Source of the DNA: Candidatus Eremiobacterota bacterium
GTDB taxonomy: Bacteria > Vulcanimicrobiota > CADAWZ01 > Ess09-12
Direction of reading: 5' to 3'
Assembly: GCA_031082125.1 (NCBI GenBank)
Contig: JAVHLM010000012.1
Coordinates: 1 to 64,000 of the forward strand
Length of the DNA stretch: 64,000 nucleotides
Numbering within the stretch: the stretch's first letter is position 1; each line of letters opens with the position of its first letter. The position numbers and the translations under genes are program-made. This document shows, piece by piece, positions 1 to 9,820 of this stretch. The notes under the pieces are model-generated. The model searched no databases, was not told where the DNA came from, and saw nothing but the letters and a program-made list of their open reading frames with translations.

Positions 1-277
1 CATATCGGTCATAGAAACTCTGCCGGGGAGGTTGGCCTTCTCATCTTATCTAAATTATCGTGTTTAGTAATAATACAGAATATATGGCTTTGATGTGAAA
101 TTTCCAAGACTGTTGCAGAGGGAGCTCTCTCCCGGCACAGGACTGTAAATATCTGGTCTGTCCCTTTTTTTCACTGAAGGGAATCAGCAAGAAAAAAATA
201 ATATTAGATGGTCAGGCGGAAAGGAATTCTCCATAGACCCGGCAAGGCATTATAGCAGGCTCACATGAGGAGGAACA

Positions 278-2035
278 ATGGCAAAACACATTTTCTTTGC
301 GCTGCTGGCAGTCTCGCTGGCACTCCAGGGCTGCGGCGGCAGCGGTGAAAGCGCCGTCTCCGTGAACCCCCCGGCTCAGGGAAGCACTACCCGCTACACC
401 GCCGATGCGGGGTTCATTGAGCTTGCACCGGTCTCCTTCTCCTTCCAGAAGACGGGGACAAAGCTGGATTTTACCTCGTCAAGGGCGCGGATGTTCTATG
501 ATTTTCATCCTGCCGATGAAGCCCCTGAAGGCAAGCCCCTCTTTGTCTTCTACAACGGGGGGCCCGGCAGCGCCACGGCGTCAGATCTCCTCTCGTACAA
601 CACTGCCCCCATGACACTGGACTCCGCAGTGACGGGCAGTGCAGGCATAGCGGCGTGCCCCACGAGCTGGACGCGCCTCGGGAACCTCCTCCACATAGAT
701 GCGCGGATGACAGGATTCTCCTACGACCTGATTGCCGATCCCTCTAGCGAAGCAGCGCGCCAGAGCGAGTTTGACGCGCAGAACTTCAACTGCTATTTCG
801 ACGGCGCCGACTTCATAAGGGTCATCCTGCGGTTCCTCTCATCGCATCCTGAGATCCAGAAGAACCCCGTGGTCCTCGTGGGGGAGAGCTACGGGGGAGT
901 CCGTACCTGCGTGGTGCTTCATATCCTTCTCAATTACAGGGATTACGGGAACGGCAAGGAGATTTACCAGGATCCGGGGCTTGTCGATGAGATCCAGGCT
1001 CATTACAACAAGGTATTCCCCTCTTTGAGCGGCCAGCAGGTGCCCCCCTCGACGATAGCCCAGCAGTTCGGCCGCCAGGTGCTGATAGAGCCCCTCATCA
1101 CGTCCTACCAGTTCGATGTGTCCGGCGAATACTTCCAGATGCCCGATTCCATCATGTACCAGCTCGCCACCTGGACCGGCACCACCTTTGTGCCCGTTTC
1201 CTCGCAGAATCCCGGTGATGCCTTCAACAACGGGATCAGCTTTATTGACGGGACGGCGCAGCGCGATATGTACATCTACACCAAGGAAAGGGACTGGCTC
1301 AGAAACAGGCAGTTAAGCGCGGAGGACAGGTTCCTTTATGTCGATGTCCTCTCCACGCTGACAGGCATTGATGCAAGGTCGATAACGGGCCTCTACGCCT
1401 CCGACAGGGCACAGGCCTTCAAGGTCATCTCTGTCCAGGACCAGCAGAAATCTTCCCTTGACGGGGGACTCCTCACGGCGGACTATCTTCCCGAGAAGAC
1501 AAGGCTCAGGCAGAATACCCTTTCCCGGATAAATGCGAGGTGGACCTCACGGGCAGCGGGTGACATGGAAAGCGTCTTCGGGAGCCTCACCGCCTGGGAC
1601 CGCTATTTCATAAGCCTCAACAACCAGATCAACAGCGCATTTTACCAGAACCAGGCAACGGCGGCAGGCTTCGATATAGATCCCGAAGAGCCGCGCTGGG
1701 GAAGGATGTTCCTCAAGAACGCGGCAGTGGTGAAATCCTTTGTCACCGATGCCGCCCTCGACGTGATAATATACAGCGACGCCACCCCTAAGGCACTGGG
1801 GATGTACCCCGAGATCATCACGAGCTCAGTCTATGACAACACCCCGAAGACCGGCGTAGAAAGGCCGGGGTGGATTATCCTCACTTACAGGGCGGGCGTT
1901 TTCGCCGAGTTTCCCGATCTCACCACGCGGACCATAAGGTTCCCCCCTTATTCGCAGAGCTGCCATAGCGTGCCGGTGACCCAGCCGTCCGAAATCCTGA
2001 GCGACGTGACAAAATGGCTCACTTCTGATGAGTAA
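278..2035 (+). CDS. Lipoprotein serine carboxypeptidase (S10 family)
   Basis: Predicted exported serine peptidase of the S10 carboxypeptidase family, which removes C-terminal residues from peptides. Residues 1-19 form a lipoprotein signal peptide with lipobox LQGC (Cys19). Visible S10 landmarks are the oxyanion segment NGGPGS at 93-98, the nucleophile motif GESYGG with Ser204, a candidate acid Asp501 in YSDATPK, and His563 in CHSVPVTQP near the C terminus, in the expected order and spacing. The ATG follows GAGGAGG with good spacing. The chain is somewhat longer than typical, with a divergent middle section. The stop codon is the first base triplet of a tandem duplication. The family is well supported; the substrate is unknown. 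Confidence 0.85.
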   Translation: MAKHIFFALLAVSLALQGCGGSGESAVSVNPPAQGSTTRYTADAGFIELAPVSFSFQKTGTKLDFTSSRARMFYDFHPADEAPEGKPLFVFYNGGPGSATASDLLSYNTAPMTLDSAVTGSAGIAACPTSWTRLGNLLHIDARMTGFSYDLIADPSSEAARQSEFDAQNFNCYFDGADFIRVILRFLSSHPEIQKNPVVLVGESYGGVRTCVVLHILLNYRDYGNGKEIYQDPGLVDEIQAHYNKVFPSLSGQQVPPSTIAQQFGRQVLIEPLITSYQFDVSGEYFQMPDSIMYQLATWTGTTFVPVSSQNPGDAFNNGISFIDGTAQRDMYIYTKERDWLRNRQLSAEDRFLYVDVLSTLTGIDARSITGLYASDRAQAFKVISVQDQQKSSLDGGLLTADYLPEKTRLRQNTLSRINARWTSRAAGDMESVFGSLTAWDRYFISLNNQINSAFYQNQATAAGFDIDPEEPRWGRMFLKNAAVVKSFVTDAALDVIIYSDATPKALGMYPEIITSSVYDNTPKTGVERPGWIILTYRAGVFAEFPDLTTRTIRFPPYSQSCHSVPVTQPSEILSDVTKWLTSDE

Positions 2036-2198
2036 CCACTGACATCCTTGGGACACTGCTCCCTGGTAAAATGAATATGAAAATGCCCGGAGGCCGGGTG
2101 CCTGGAGATGAATTGTAACCACTGACATCCATGTGTCACTGCTCCCTGGTAAAATAAAAATGAAGAGGCCCAGAGGCCAGGTACCGGGGAAGGATGGT
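2033..2198. repeat. 83-base imperfect tandem duplication
   Basis: Two copies, 2033-2115 and 2116-2198, each begin TAACCACTGACATCC and share CACTGCTCCCTGGTAAAAT plus a GGCC-rich end. The first copy begins exactly at the stop codon of the S10 peptidase gene. Copies differ by scattered substitutions, so the duplication is not recent. No open reading frame of note crosses both copies. Confidence 0.85.
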
Positions 2199-2203
2199 GA
2201 CCC

Positions 2204-3229
2204 ATGAAAGGAAACCTCATCGGAAAACTCATCAAGACAGCCCTTGCATGCACTTCATTTAAGGAGTTCAAAGACGGGCTCGCCGCCATGAGAGACTGCA
2301 AAAAGGCTGAGAGCCTTATCACCGGGGAGTTCTTCTCCCTCGAGGAGTTTTACCAGTGGACCAGGAACCTGGTCCCGCCCTCAGAAGATCGCCGGGAGCA
2401 GGGAAGCAGCTCCTCAAAGGCCATGGATATCCATCCCGATGTGGTGATTCTCAGGGAGGAATGCGACACACTGCGGTCCCGCCTCGAGGAGCTGATAGTG
2501 GAGATCAACGAGCTTGTTCACGGAGTCATACCGAATCTCAGGGCACTCTATGAGCTGAAAATCGGAAGCGCCGAGTACGAGCTCTTTTCCCTGCAGTGCC
2601 GGAATGCCTGGCGAAGGAGAAAGCTTTCCCTTATCCAGGCATGCCTCAACAGGGGGGAAGAGCCTGAACTGAAGACCCTTGAGGCATCACTTGAAAAAGA
2701 GTTTTCAGAATGGGAAGAGCGCCTTGAACAGAAGCTCGAGGAGATCGAAAAGGCACGGGAGCATATGAAAAGCCTCTGGAGCGAAAAAGAAGCGAGAGAC
2801 TTCAAGGCCCTTTATCGGAAGCTCGTGAGGCTCCTCCACCCCGACGTGAACCCCGGCCAGGGTGAAAAGGAGAAACTGCTCTGGCACAGGATGCAGACAG
2901 CCTATGAAAGGGGCGATCTTGAAGAGATGAGGCTTGTGGAGGTCCTGCTGGACAGGGACTCACCGATCTGCCTCCTCCCCGAGAAGTCAGGGCTTGACAC
3001 CTGGAAAGCCATGAGGGAGAGGCTTGCGGCACAGTGCGCCCGGGCTTCCGGCGAGATCAGGCGCCAGAGAAGCTCATGGCCCTGCACCATAGAAAAAGAG
3101 CTTTTCAGCGAAAAGTGGGTACGGGAAAAAAATGCCGCCCTCAGGGAGCAGATAAGAAAAGAAAAGGAATATGGGAGGACCCTCGACAGGCTCCTCTCGC
3201 AATGGTGCGAGGCGGAATGCCATGAGTAA
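2204..3229 (+). CDS. Coiled-coil protein with C-terminal J domain
   Basis: A 341-residue soluble protein. Residues about 75-195 are charged and heptad-like, predicted coiled coil. Residues about 195-250 resemble a J domain: KALYRKLVRLLHPDVNPG carries the HPD tripeptide (212-214) that stimulates Hsp70 ATPase, followed by a helix with AYERGD. Canonical DnaJ has the J domain at the N terminus, and no G/F or zinc-finger region is present here. The ATG 2204 directly follows the tandem duplication. The next gene overlaps the stop by eight bases, so translational coupling with the HIRAN protein is likely. The function is probably as an Hsp70 co-chaperone or adaptor; the partner is unknown. Confidence 0.7.
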   Translation: MKGNLIGKLIKTALACTSFKEFKDGLAAMRDCKKAESLITGEFFSLEEFYQWTRNLVPPSEDRREQGSSSSKAMDIHPDVVILREECDTLRSRLEELIVEINELVHGVIPNLRALYELKIGSAEYELFSLQCRNAWRRRKLSLIQACLNRGEEPELKTLEASLEKEFSEWEERLEQKLEEIEKAREHMKSLWSEKEARDFKALYRKLVRLLHPDVNPGQGEKEKLLWHRMQTAYERGDLEEMRLVEVLLDRDSPICLLPEKSGLDTWKAMRERLAAQCARASGEIRRQRSSWPCTIEKELFSEKWVREKNAALREQIRKEKEYGRTLDRLLSQWCEAECHE

Positions 3230-3626
3230 CGACATTGCCCCCTTTGCTGCCAGTGCCTGGATGCTCGCCAGGAGATCCTTTGAGGGAGGCGTGGTCCCTC
3301 TTCCCTTCATGAGAGACATCAAGCTGCTGGAATGCCATGTCGCAGGCACGTCCTTCGTGGAGAACATCCTTGACCTTGAAGGGGAGCTCATGCCCTCCGA
3401 AGGGCTCATCCTCATGAGAGAGCCCCGGAACTGCCACGACAGCCTGGCCATCCTTGTGATGGACAGGAAAGGAAACAAGCTGGGCTATATTCCCCGGGAA
3501 AAGAACGAGGTGCCTGCCCGCCTGATGGATGCAGGGAAGCACCTCTTCGGAAGGCTTGAGAGCGTTGCATGGTGGAATGAAAGCTATCTCCGGATTGAAA
3601 TCACGGTTTTCATGCGGGATATCTAG
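3222..3626 (+). CDS. HIRAN-domain protein
   Basis: A 134-residue protein resembling the HIRAN domain, known in Rad5/HLTF helicases for binding DNA 3' ends and also found alone in bacteria. Features include the early segment LLECHVAGTSF, the central LMREPRNCHDSLAILVM, and GNKLGYIPREKNEVPARLMDAG, a typical HIRAN pattern. An in-frame upstream start at 3171 lies inside the J-domain gene, but ATG 3222 has GAGGCGG eight bases upstream and puts the conserved region near the N terminus. It overlaps the stop of the J-domain gene, so the two are probably co-translated. No helicase or nuclease domain is attached. Confidence 0.7.
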   Translation: MSNDIAPFAASAWMLARRSFEGGVVPLPFMRDIKLLECHVAGTSFVENILDLEGELMPSEGLILMREPRNCHDSLAILVMDRKGNKLGYIPREKNEVPARLMDAGKHLFGRLESVAWWNESYLRIEITVFMRDI

Positions 3627-3849
3627 AGATCCTCAATATGCTCGCGGTCCACAGTCTTTCATTTTGTTGATCCTTTGCCGGGAATCGAATATTCCCTTCA
3701 TCTCTCAGGGAAATCAAAATTGATATTTCTGGATTCCCTGGGAGCACCCTTTCTCTTGCGACACTTATCTCCCAAAAGAGGGCAATTTCCATGGTTACCG
3801 AAGAATAATACTTGCTTCAGGCACTAAACTGAAACCCGGGGGGATATCC

Positions 3850-6800
3850 ATGCTTGAATCGGTTCGCGTGCCCGCAGAGTTCGAGCCCGTTTTCTCCAAG
3901 GCCCAGGAGTATGTGAAGACCTATTTTGCCGCCATGCAGCAAAAACCACAGGAAGGGACCATTGAATTTTCCGGCGAGCGCTATATTCTCGTGAGAGCCG
4001 CCTCGCTTTCCGTGGAGTTTTTTGACACCGTGAAAACCCTTTACAGGGATGTAGGCGAAGAGCAGGCCATCATGGTGGCCCAGAGCCTCCTTTATGACAT
4101 TGCCCACGCCATCGGCAAGTCCGACGCCAGGAACTTCCACAGCAAGATGAACCTCTCGAATCCCGTGGAAAAGCTCTCGGCAGGGCCTGTGCACTTTGCC
4201 TACACAGGATGGGCCTTTGTGGACATCCATGGCGATTCCGTCGCGACGCCCGACGAGCACTTCTGCCTCATCTATGATCACCCCTTCTCCTTTGAGTCAG
4301 ATTCATGGAAAAAGACTTCCCGCACGAGCCTTTTTCCCGTGTGCATCATGAACTCCGGCTATTCATCGGGATGGTGCGAAGAGAGCTTCGGCATCCCCCT
4401 CGTGGCCGTCGAGATTCTCTGCACCGCCAGGGGCGATTCCACCTGCCGTTTCGTGATGGCCCAGCCCTCCTGCGTGGAAAAATGCGCCGGGAAGTACCTC
4501 GAGAAGTTCGAGGGACAGCAAGGCAGGGTCACCTCGTACGAAATGCCGGAATTCCTGAAAAGAAAACGCATGGAAGAAGCCCTGAGGGAGTCGGGCAGGC
4601 AGGTGGCCGACATTCATGAGAGCATAAGCGACGGCCTCTTCACCCTTGACGAGAACCTTGTGCTGCTGCAGTACAACAGCGCCGCGGAGAGGCTGCTGGG
4701 AAGAAAGAGGGAGGAGGTCCTCAACAGGCCTCTCTTTGACGCCTTTCCCGAGGCGAGGGGCTCAATTTTTGAAGAGAAATACCGTCTCGCCCTCAAGGAG
4801 AAGACCGCCCTTGCCTTCGAGGTAGATTTCGGCGTGAGCCCCCTCGAAAACTGGTACAACGTGCGGGTCTATCCCCACAAGAAAGGCATCACCGTCTATT
4901 TCCAGGTGGTCACCGAGCAGAAGAAGGCGGAGATGAGCCTCCGCGAGAGCGAGGAGAAATTCCAGCTCATCACGAGGGCAGCCTACGATGCCATAATCAT
5001 GATGGATCCCGAGGGGCGGGTCACCTACTGGAACCCTGCCGCCGAGAAGATATTCGGCTACTCCAAGGAGGAGATACTGGGTCAGCATCTCCATTACACC
5101 CTGGCGCCCGCCCACTATTTTGAAGCCTATAACACGGCCTTTGAGCACTGGAAGAAGACCGGTGAAGGCGCCGCCATTGGGAGGATTGTTGAGCTTGAGG
5201 CCCGCCACAAGAATGGCACCATTTTCCCCATAGAGCTCTCCCTCTCTTCGGCGAAGACAGGCAGCAGGTGGCATGCAATAGGAATTGTGAGGGACATCAC
5301 GGATCGCAAGAACGTGGAAAGGCAGCTCCGCCTTGCCAAGGAAGCCGCCGATGCTGCCAATATCGCCAAAAGCGAGTTCCTGGCAACCATGAGCCATGAG
5401 ATCCGTACCCCCATGAATGGCCTCCTTGGCATGACAGGGCTCCTCATTGACACGGAGCTTTCACCGCAGCAGAAGGAGTACGTCGAACTGATCCGCAAGA
5501 GCGGTGATCAGCTCCTCTCAATCATCAACGAGATCCTGGACTTCTCGAAAATCGAGGCCGGCAAGCTCGAGCTGGAGATCGTGGATTTCAACCTGCGCGA
5601 CACCCTGGAGGACACCAACGAGCTCCTCGCCATCAAAGCAGGCGAGAAGGATCTGGAGTTTTCCAGCATTGTGGACCACGAGGTCCCCTCCCTGCTGAGG
5701 GGAGATCCCGTGAGGCTCCGGCAGATCCTTCTCAACCTCGGGGGCAATGCCGTGAAATTCACCAATCGCGGTGAAGTGACGATACATGTGACGCTGGAGC
5801 GTGAATCGCCCTCCGAGGCCACCATAAAGTTCACCGTCTCCGACACGGGGATAGGCATCCCGCCTGACAGAATTGACAGGCTCTTCAAGTCCTTTTCCCA
5901 GGTTGACGCCTCTACGACGCGGCGCTTCGGAGGCACCGGCCTGGGGCTTGCCATATCCAAGAGGCTCTGTGACATGATGGGTGGCGAGATCGCCGTAAAA
6001 AGCACCGAGGGAAAAGGCTCGGAATTCTCTTTCAAGCTCACTTTCATCAGGCAGCAGCACATGGTGGAGTATTCGCAGACGCTTCCCGACTCCATCAGGA
6101 GCCGGCCGATGCTCATCGTCGATGACAACGAAATGAACCGGAGGGTGCTGAGGGAGCTGCTGGGCAAATGGCAGTGCACTTTCGACGAGGCGCCTGACGC
6201 AAGGGCCGCCCTCCGCAAGCTCAACGAAGCCGCGGCACTGGGAAAGCCCTTCCATATCGCCATCATAGACCACATGATGCCCGAGATGGACGGCGAAGCC
6301 CTGGGGAGGGTGATAAAAAGCGACAGGATGATAAAAGGCACCAAAATGGTGCTCCTCACCTCGGCAGGCACGAGAGGGAGAATCTCCCATTTCCAGGAGA
6401 TCGGGTTCTCCTATTTCCTCACCAAGCCTCTGAAAAGGGCCAGGCTCTACGAGTGCCTCTTTACCCTCGGCGGGGAGCTGAGGTCGCCTGCCGTGCCGGC
6501 GAGCAGGCTGGAATCCTCCGGCGCCGAAAGGCTCAAAAAGGGAAGAGTGCTGGTCGTGGAGGACAACATCATCAACCAGAAAGTCATCCTGAATGTCCTG
6601 GAAAAGGCGGGCTACCGGGCCGATACTGCCAGTAACGGCATTGAAGCCATCAAGGCCTTCACCATGGCTCCCTATGACCTCGTGTTCATGGATGTGCAGA
6701 TGCCGGAAATGGACGGTTTTGACGCCACTTCAGCCATCAGGCAGGAAGAGGAGAAGAAGGGAGGCCATGTCCCCATAGTGGCAATGACTGCCTATGCAAT

Positions 6801-7281
6801 GAAAGGTGACAAGGAGCGCTGCATAGAGGCAGGCATGGATGATTACCTCTCCAAGCCCGTTCATCGCGGCGAAATGCTTGCCCTGGTGGAAAAATATCTT
6901 GCACAGGCCGCCGGCAAGGATGACTCTGAAAAGAGCATTGATACGGAAAAATTCAACGAAGGGATCCTGCTGAAGCTCCTTGACGGCGACAGGTCGCTGC
7001 TGAAAGAGATTTTAGACACCTTTCTTGACACCACGCCGCCGGAGCTTGAAAAAATGGCACAGGCCTTCAATGAAGAGAATTTCGCTGCCCTGAGCAAGAT
7101 CGCCCACTCATTGAAAGGTGCCGCCTTAAATATCGGGGCCCGCGCCATGGGAGCAGCGGCAGAGTCCATGGAGCATCACGCCGCAGAAGGTGACGGGGAA
7201 AAGATCAAAAAGCTCTACAGGAGCCTTATGGATGAATATGACAGCCTTGCCCTCATTCTTAAAGGCATCGTCAGGCAGTAA
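3850..7281 (+). CDS. Hybrid sensor histidine kinase (V4R-PAS-PAS-HK-REC-REC-HPt)
   Basis: A 1143-residue cytoplasmic phosphorelay protein with no transmembrane segment. Residues about 1-215 look like an XylR-N/V4R small-ligand domain (late segment WCEESFGIPLVAVEILC). Two PAS domains follow at about 235-355 and 365-480, then a HisKA domain with SHEIRTPMNG (phospho-acceptor His516), an HATPase domain with DTGIGIP and GGTGLGL boxes, a first receiver (Asp807 in IDHMMPEMDG), a second receiver (Asp948 in MDVQMPEMDG) and an HPt domain (His1086 in IAHSLKG). A GGGGGGA ribosome site precedes the ATG. V4R domains bind small hydrophobic or phenolic ligands in known cases, so an aromatic signal is a plausible inference. 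No dedicated output regulator is adjacent. Confidence 0.9.
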   Translation: MLESVRVPAEFEPVFSKAQEYVKTYFAAMQQKPQEGTIEFSGERYILVRAASLSVEFFDTVKTLYRDVGEEQAIMVAQSLLYDIAHAIGKSDARNFHSKMNLSNPVEKLSAGPVHFAYTGWAFVDIHGDSVATPDEHFCLIYDHPFSFESDSWKKTSRTSLFPVCIMNSGYSSGWCEESFGIPLVAVEILCTARGDSTCRFVMAQPSCVEKCAGKYLEKFEGQQGRVTSYEMPEFLKRKRMEEALRESGRQVADIHESISDGLFTLDENLVLLQYNSAAERLLGRKREEVLNRPLFDAFPEARGSIFEEKYRLALKEKTALAFEVDFGVSPLENWYNVRVYPHKKGITVYFQVVTEQKKAEMSLRESEEKFQLITRAAYDAIIMMDPEGRVTYWNPAAEKIFGYSKEEILGQHLHYTLAPAHYFEAYNTAFEHWKKTGEGAAIGRIVELEARHKNGTIFPIELSLSSAKTGSRWHAIGIVRDITDRKNVERQLRLAKEAADAANIAKSEFLATMSHEIRTPMNGLLGMTGLLIDTELSPQQKEYVELIRKSGDQLLSIINEILDFSKIEAGKLELEIVDFNLRDTLEDTNELLAIKAGEKDLEFSSIVDHEVPSLLRGDPVRLRQILLNLGGNAVKFTNRGEVTIHVTLERESPSEATIKFTVSDTGIGIPPDRIDRLFKSFSQVDASTTRRFGGTGLGLAISKRLCDMMGGEIAVKSTEGKGSEFSFKLTFIRQQHMVEYSQTLPDSIRSRPMLIVDDNEMNRRVLRELLGKWQCTFDEAPDARAALRKLNEAAALGKPFHIAIIDHMMPEMDGEALGRVIKSDRMIKGTKMVLLTSAGTRGRISHFQEIGFSYFLTKPLKRARLYECLFTLGGELRSPAVPASRLESSGAERLKKGRVLVVEDNIINQKVILNVLEKAGYRADTASNGIEAIKAFTMAPYDLVFMDVQMPEMDGFDATSAIRQEEEKKGGHVPIVAMTAYAMKGDKERCIEAGMDDYLSKPVHRGEMLALVEKYLAQAAGKDDSEKSIDTEKFNEGILLKLLDGDRSLLKEILDTFLDTTPPELEKMAQAFNEENFAALSKIAHSLKGAALNIGARAMGAAAESMEHHAAEGDGEKIKKLYRSLMDEYDSLALILKGIVRQ

Positions 7282-7292
7282 GGCCGCGAACG

Positions 7293-8021
7293 TCAGAAAT
7301 TCACCACAATCGCCTCATCAAAGGTAATCTGCCTGGGCAGGGCAGGAAAAGAGATGAGGCGGTTGAATTCCACGATGACGCCCACCTGGTAGCGGGTCAG
7401 GTAAAACTCGCATCCCCAGTACCCGTAAGGATGCTGCTGGAGAGGAACGCCCTCGAGAGTGAAGCCGCCGTTCAGCTGCGCCTTGTAAGTGGTGGTGCCG
7501 GCGGCGCTCTTCACCGAATAGCCTTCGGGCAGCTTCCTGTAAGTGACGGATCCCCTCTTCCCCGAAACGGTCACCTCATCGATGGAAGTGGAATAGGTAA
7601 TCACATCACCGGGCACCTCGACGGTCATTTTCTGGGGGCCCTCAATTTTTACCGAGTACCGCTGCCCGCCGCAGGTGACTGTCCCCCCGTCGGCCTGTTC
7701 TTCTATTCTCATCTCCCCTCCCGGGTAGGTCACGGCCAGCACATTCAGGGAAGGACGGTACACCTTCACTGTCCCCGCGCCTGACTCCACGAGGGCTTCA
7801 TCAAAGCCTGTCTTGACTTTGGCTGCGCCCATCCGCTCCGGCATGAAAACCACGGAGCCCCAGAACTGGTCCATGAGCACTGTCTGGCGCTGGCCGTTGA
7901 CAATATAGGAGCCTCTCTGGCGGTAATCGAGCTGGGCATCAAAGTTGTCGTACCCGAACTGGGCCGAAGCGGCACCTGGCAATAACAGGGAAAAAAGAAA
8001 GGATAACAGGATTCTTTTCAT
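7293..8021 (-). CDS. Secreted protein of unknown function
   Basis: A 242-residue protein with a clear Sec signal peptide (LLSFLFSLLLPGAASAQ, cleavage after about residue 20). The mature part is rich in beta-strand-forming residues and glycine, lacks cysteine clusters and matches no family I recognise. The start has AAGGAGG at ideal spacing. It is convergent with the hybrid kinase, 11 bases away, and stands alone. It probably acts in the periplasm or outside the cell. Confidence 0.65.
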   Translation of the reverse strand: MKRILLSFLFSLLLPGAASAQFGYDNFDAQLDYRQRGSYIVNGQRQTVLMDQFWGSVVFMPERMGAAKVKTGFDEALVESGAGTVKVYRPSLNVLAVTYPGGEMRIEEQADGGTVTCGGQRYSVKIEGPQKMTVEVPGDVITYSTSIDEVTVSGKRGSVTYRKLPEGYSVKSAAGTTTYKAQLNGGFTLEGVPLQQHPYGYWGCEFYLTRYQVGVIVEFNRLISFPALPRQITFDEAIVVNF

Positions 8022-8256
8022 CGTGGGCCTCCTTAAAGGGAATTTCCGGTGATTCTGCCGCCGAAGCAGCCCTCAGTTTCCAGGCAGGCCTTCATAGCTG
8101 CCTTGATAAGATATTCTTAAAAGACTGCTCTCTCACCTTTTCGGAGAAGGCGGCTATCCCCTGGACCGGCCTTTTACCGGGGAAGGAAAAGCGCTCTTGA
8201 AAAGAAAAGTTTACCCCGAAAAGTACCCTATTCATGGAAATGAGGAGCTCCCCTGC

Positions 8257-8757
8257 ATGACACGCATAGTCAGCTTTCCCCCCGTCTGCGGACCTCGTGC
8301 AAGGACTCTTATCCTCGGCACCATGCCGGGCGAGGCATCGCTGAGAATCAGAGAATACTACGGGCACCCCCGGAATCAGTTCTGGCAGATCATCGGCTCC
8401 ATCGCGGGCTTCGATTACCGCATCCCTTACGAGGAGAGGCTCAAGGCCCTGGTGAGGGAGCATCTGGCACTCTGGGACGTGGTGGCTGAATGCAGACGCG
8501 AAGGGAGCCTCGATTCGGCCATCAAAGATGAGCAGCCCAACGGGATCAGGGATTTCCTGGCTGAACGCCCCTTGATAAAGAAGATCCTCTTTAACGGCGG
8601 CCCTGCCCAGAGGCTCTTCCGGAGGCATTTTAACGATATCCTCTGCAGCGAGGACTATTGCTCCGTGGTGATGCCTTCCACGAGCCCTGCCTGTGCGCGG
8701 TACACCTTTGAAGAAAAGCTTGAAAGATGGCGCAGGGCCCTCCTGCCTCTTCCTTGA
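8257..8757 (+). CDS. DNA-deoxyinosine glycosylase-like (UDG superfamily)
   Basis: A 166-residue protein resembling the hypoxanthine-DNA glycosylase (family 6) branch of the uracil-DNA glycosylase superfamily, which excises deaminated adenine. The diagnostic N-terminal block is LILGTMPGEASLR followed by YYGHPRNQFW, and the C-terminal block is MPSTSPACAR. A longer in-frame start (TTG 8197) exists, but ATG 8257 has GAGGAG upstream and gives the usual family length, with the conserved block about 15 residues in. The gene is monocistronic. Substrate preference cannot be proven from sequence. Confidence 0.8.
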   Translation: MTRIVSFPPVCGPRARTLILGTMPGEASLRIREYYGHPRNQFWQIIGSIAGFDYRIPYEERLKALVREHLALWDVVAECRREGSLDSAIKDEQPNGIRDFLAERPLIKKILFNGGPAQRLFRRHFNDILCSEDYCSVVMPSTSPACARYTFEEKLERWRRALLPLP

Positions 8758-8800
8758 TGAAACCTGGTGCATCAGCCGGAGCGACCTCCGACGGAAGTAT

Positions 8801-9820
8801 TCACTTCACGGCAATCCGCCACAGCCTCTCCGACGCTTTCAGCACCGTGGCGTGAACCTTTTTCCTCGCCTCCAGGGGCGTGTTCATCGAGCTTGTCTCA
8901 AGGACGATCACGCTTTTCGCCGAGGGGCCGGGGGCACTGGCGCCTTTGAGAAAAATTCTCCCGGCGCCGAGGAGCTCGTCAATCGAGCCGTCCTTCACAT
9001 CGGCGATAATGCCTTCCCTTATCACCTCGCCGAACCTTGTCTCATCTTTCATCTTGAGGGGGAAGTGATTGACCTGGAATATTCTCACAATCTCCCTTGC
9101 CACGGGGTCATCGGCACCTTTCTTCCCCTGGGAATAGAGATAGCCCTTTTCAAGCTCATTGTCCTCGTGATAATCCATGGTGAGCACCGGGGGATAGTCG
9201 CGGGCGAGCTCCAGGACTTTTGCCGTCAGGGCGGCGCACTGCGGGGAGAGGGGACCGCTGCGGCGGGGCTTTCCCTTCTCGTCAAGCAGCAGGTGATCGC
9301 TGTCGCCCACGCTTCTGCCGGGGTTCTCGTCGGAATATTTTTCCGCGTCGGGATAGCGCCAGTTTCTGCAGTATCCCAGGGGGTTCAGGAGAGGCATGAG
9401 CACCACGGGGATACCCTTATCGCCCAGGGCGGCAATGGTCCTGACATTCTCTGCAATGGCGTTGGGTCCCGCAGGCTCCTCGCCATGAATGCCCGAGAGT
9501 ATCCAGAGGGCAGGCCCCTTCTTCCTGGTCTTAAGGCAGTTCATGGGAAGGACGAGAGGCTCATCTCCCCCGGGAGCATAGCTCTCACGGTAGATCTCTT
9601 CAAGTATCCATCCATGGGCCTTCACGAGGTCCGCCTGGGCCTGGTAAAGAACCATCACGTTCTTTCTCCCGTCCTTCTGATAGGTGATGGCTTTCTCTCT
9701 CATGCGCCTTGCCGGTTCCCCTCCCTCTTTAAGGATCGTGATAAGGTCCCCTCCCGATGATGCCGGGCAAAAGCCCGTGCATGCGAGCAGCACAAGGATG
9801 AACAGGATCCTATGCTTCAT
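8801..9820 (-). CDS. Exported M14/AstE-like zinc carboxypeptidase
   Basis: A 339-residue protein with an N-terminal hydrophobic signal; FILVLLAC could be a weak lipobox (Cys13). The fold appears to be the M14/succinylglutamate-desuccinylase type of zinc hydrolase. GIHGEEPAG supplies the HxxE metal ligands (His112, Glu115), MDYHEDN supplies the third ligand (His218), and LETSS near the C terminus may hold the catalytic Glu. The start was set at the ATG after AAGGAGG; a 13-residue upstream extension is unlikely. It is divergent from the M20 hydrolase. It probably trims cell-wall or dietary peptides in the envelope; the substrate is unknown. Confidence 0.75.
   Translation of the reverse strand: MKHRILFILVLLACTGFCPASSGGDLITILKEGGEPARRMREKAITYQKDGRKNVMVLYQAQADLVKAHGWILEEIYRESYAPGGDEPLVLPMNCLKTRKKGPALWILSGIHGEEPAGPNAIAENVRTIAALGDKGIPVVLMPLLNPLGYCRNWRYPDAEKYSDENPGRSVGDSDHLLLDEKGKPRRSGPLSPQCAALTAKVLELARDYPPVLTMDYHEDNELEKGYLYSQGKKGADDPVAREIVRIFQVNHFPLKMKDETRFGEVIREGIIADVKDGSIDELLGAGRIFLKGASAPGPSAKSVIVLETSSMNTPLEARKKVHATVLKASERLWRIAVK

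Noticed and set aside
1-277. Possible minus-strand gene starting at the left edge (CAT at 1-3) and a GGGAG/CTCCC hairpin near 120
   Set aside because: No ribosome site is seen for the first, and the hairpin has no T-run. There is too little sequence to support either.
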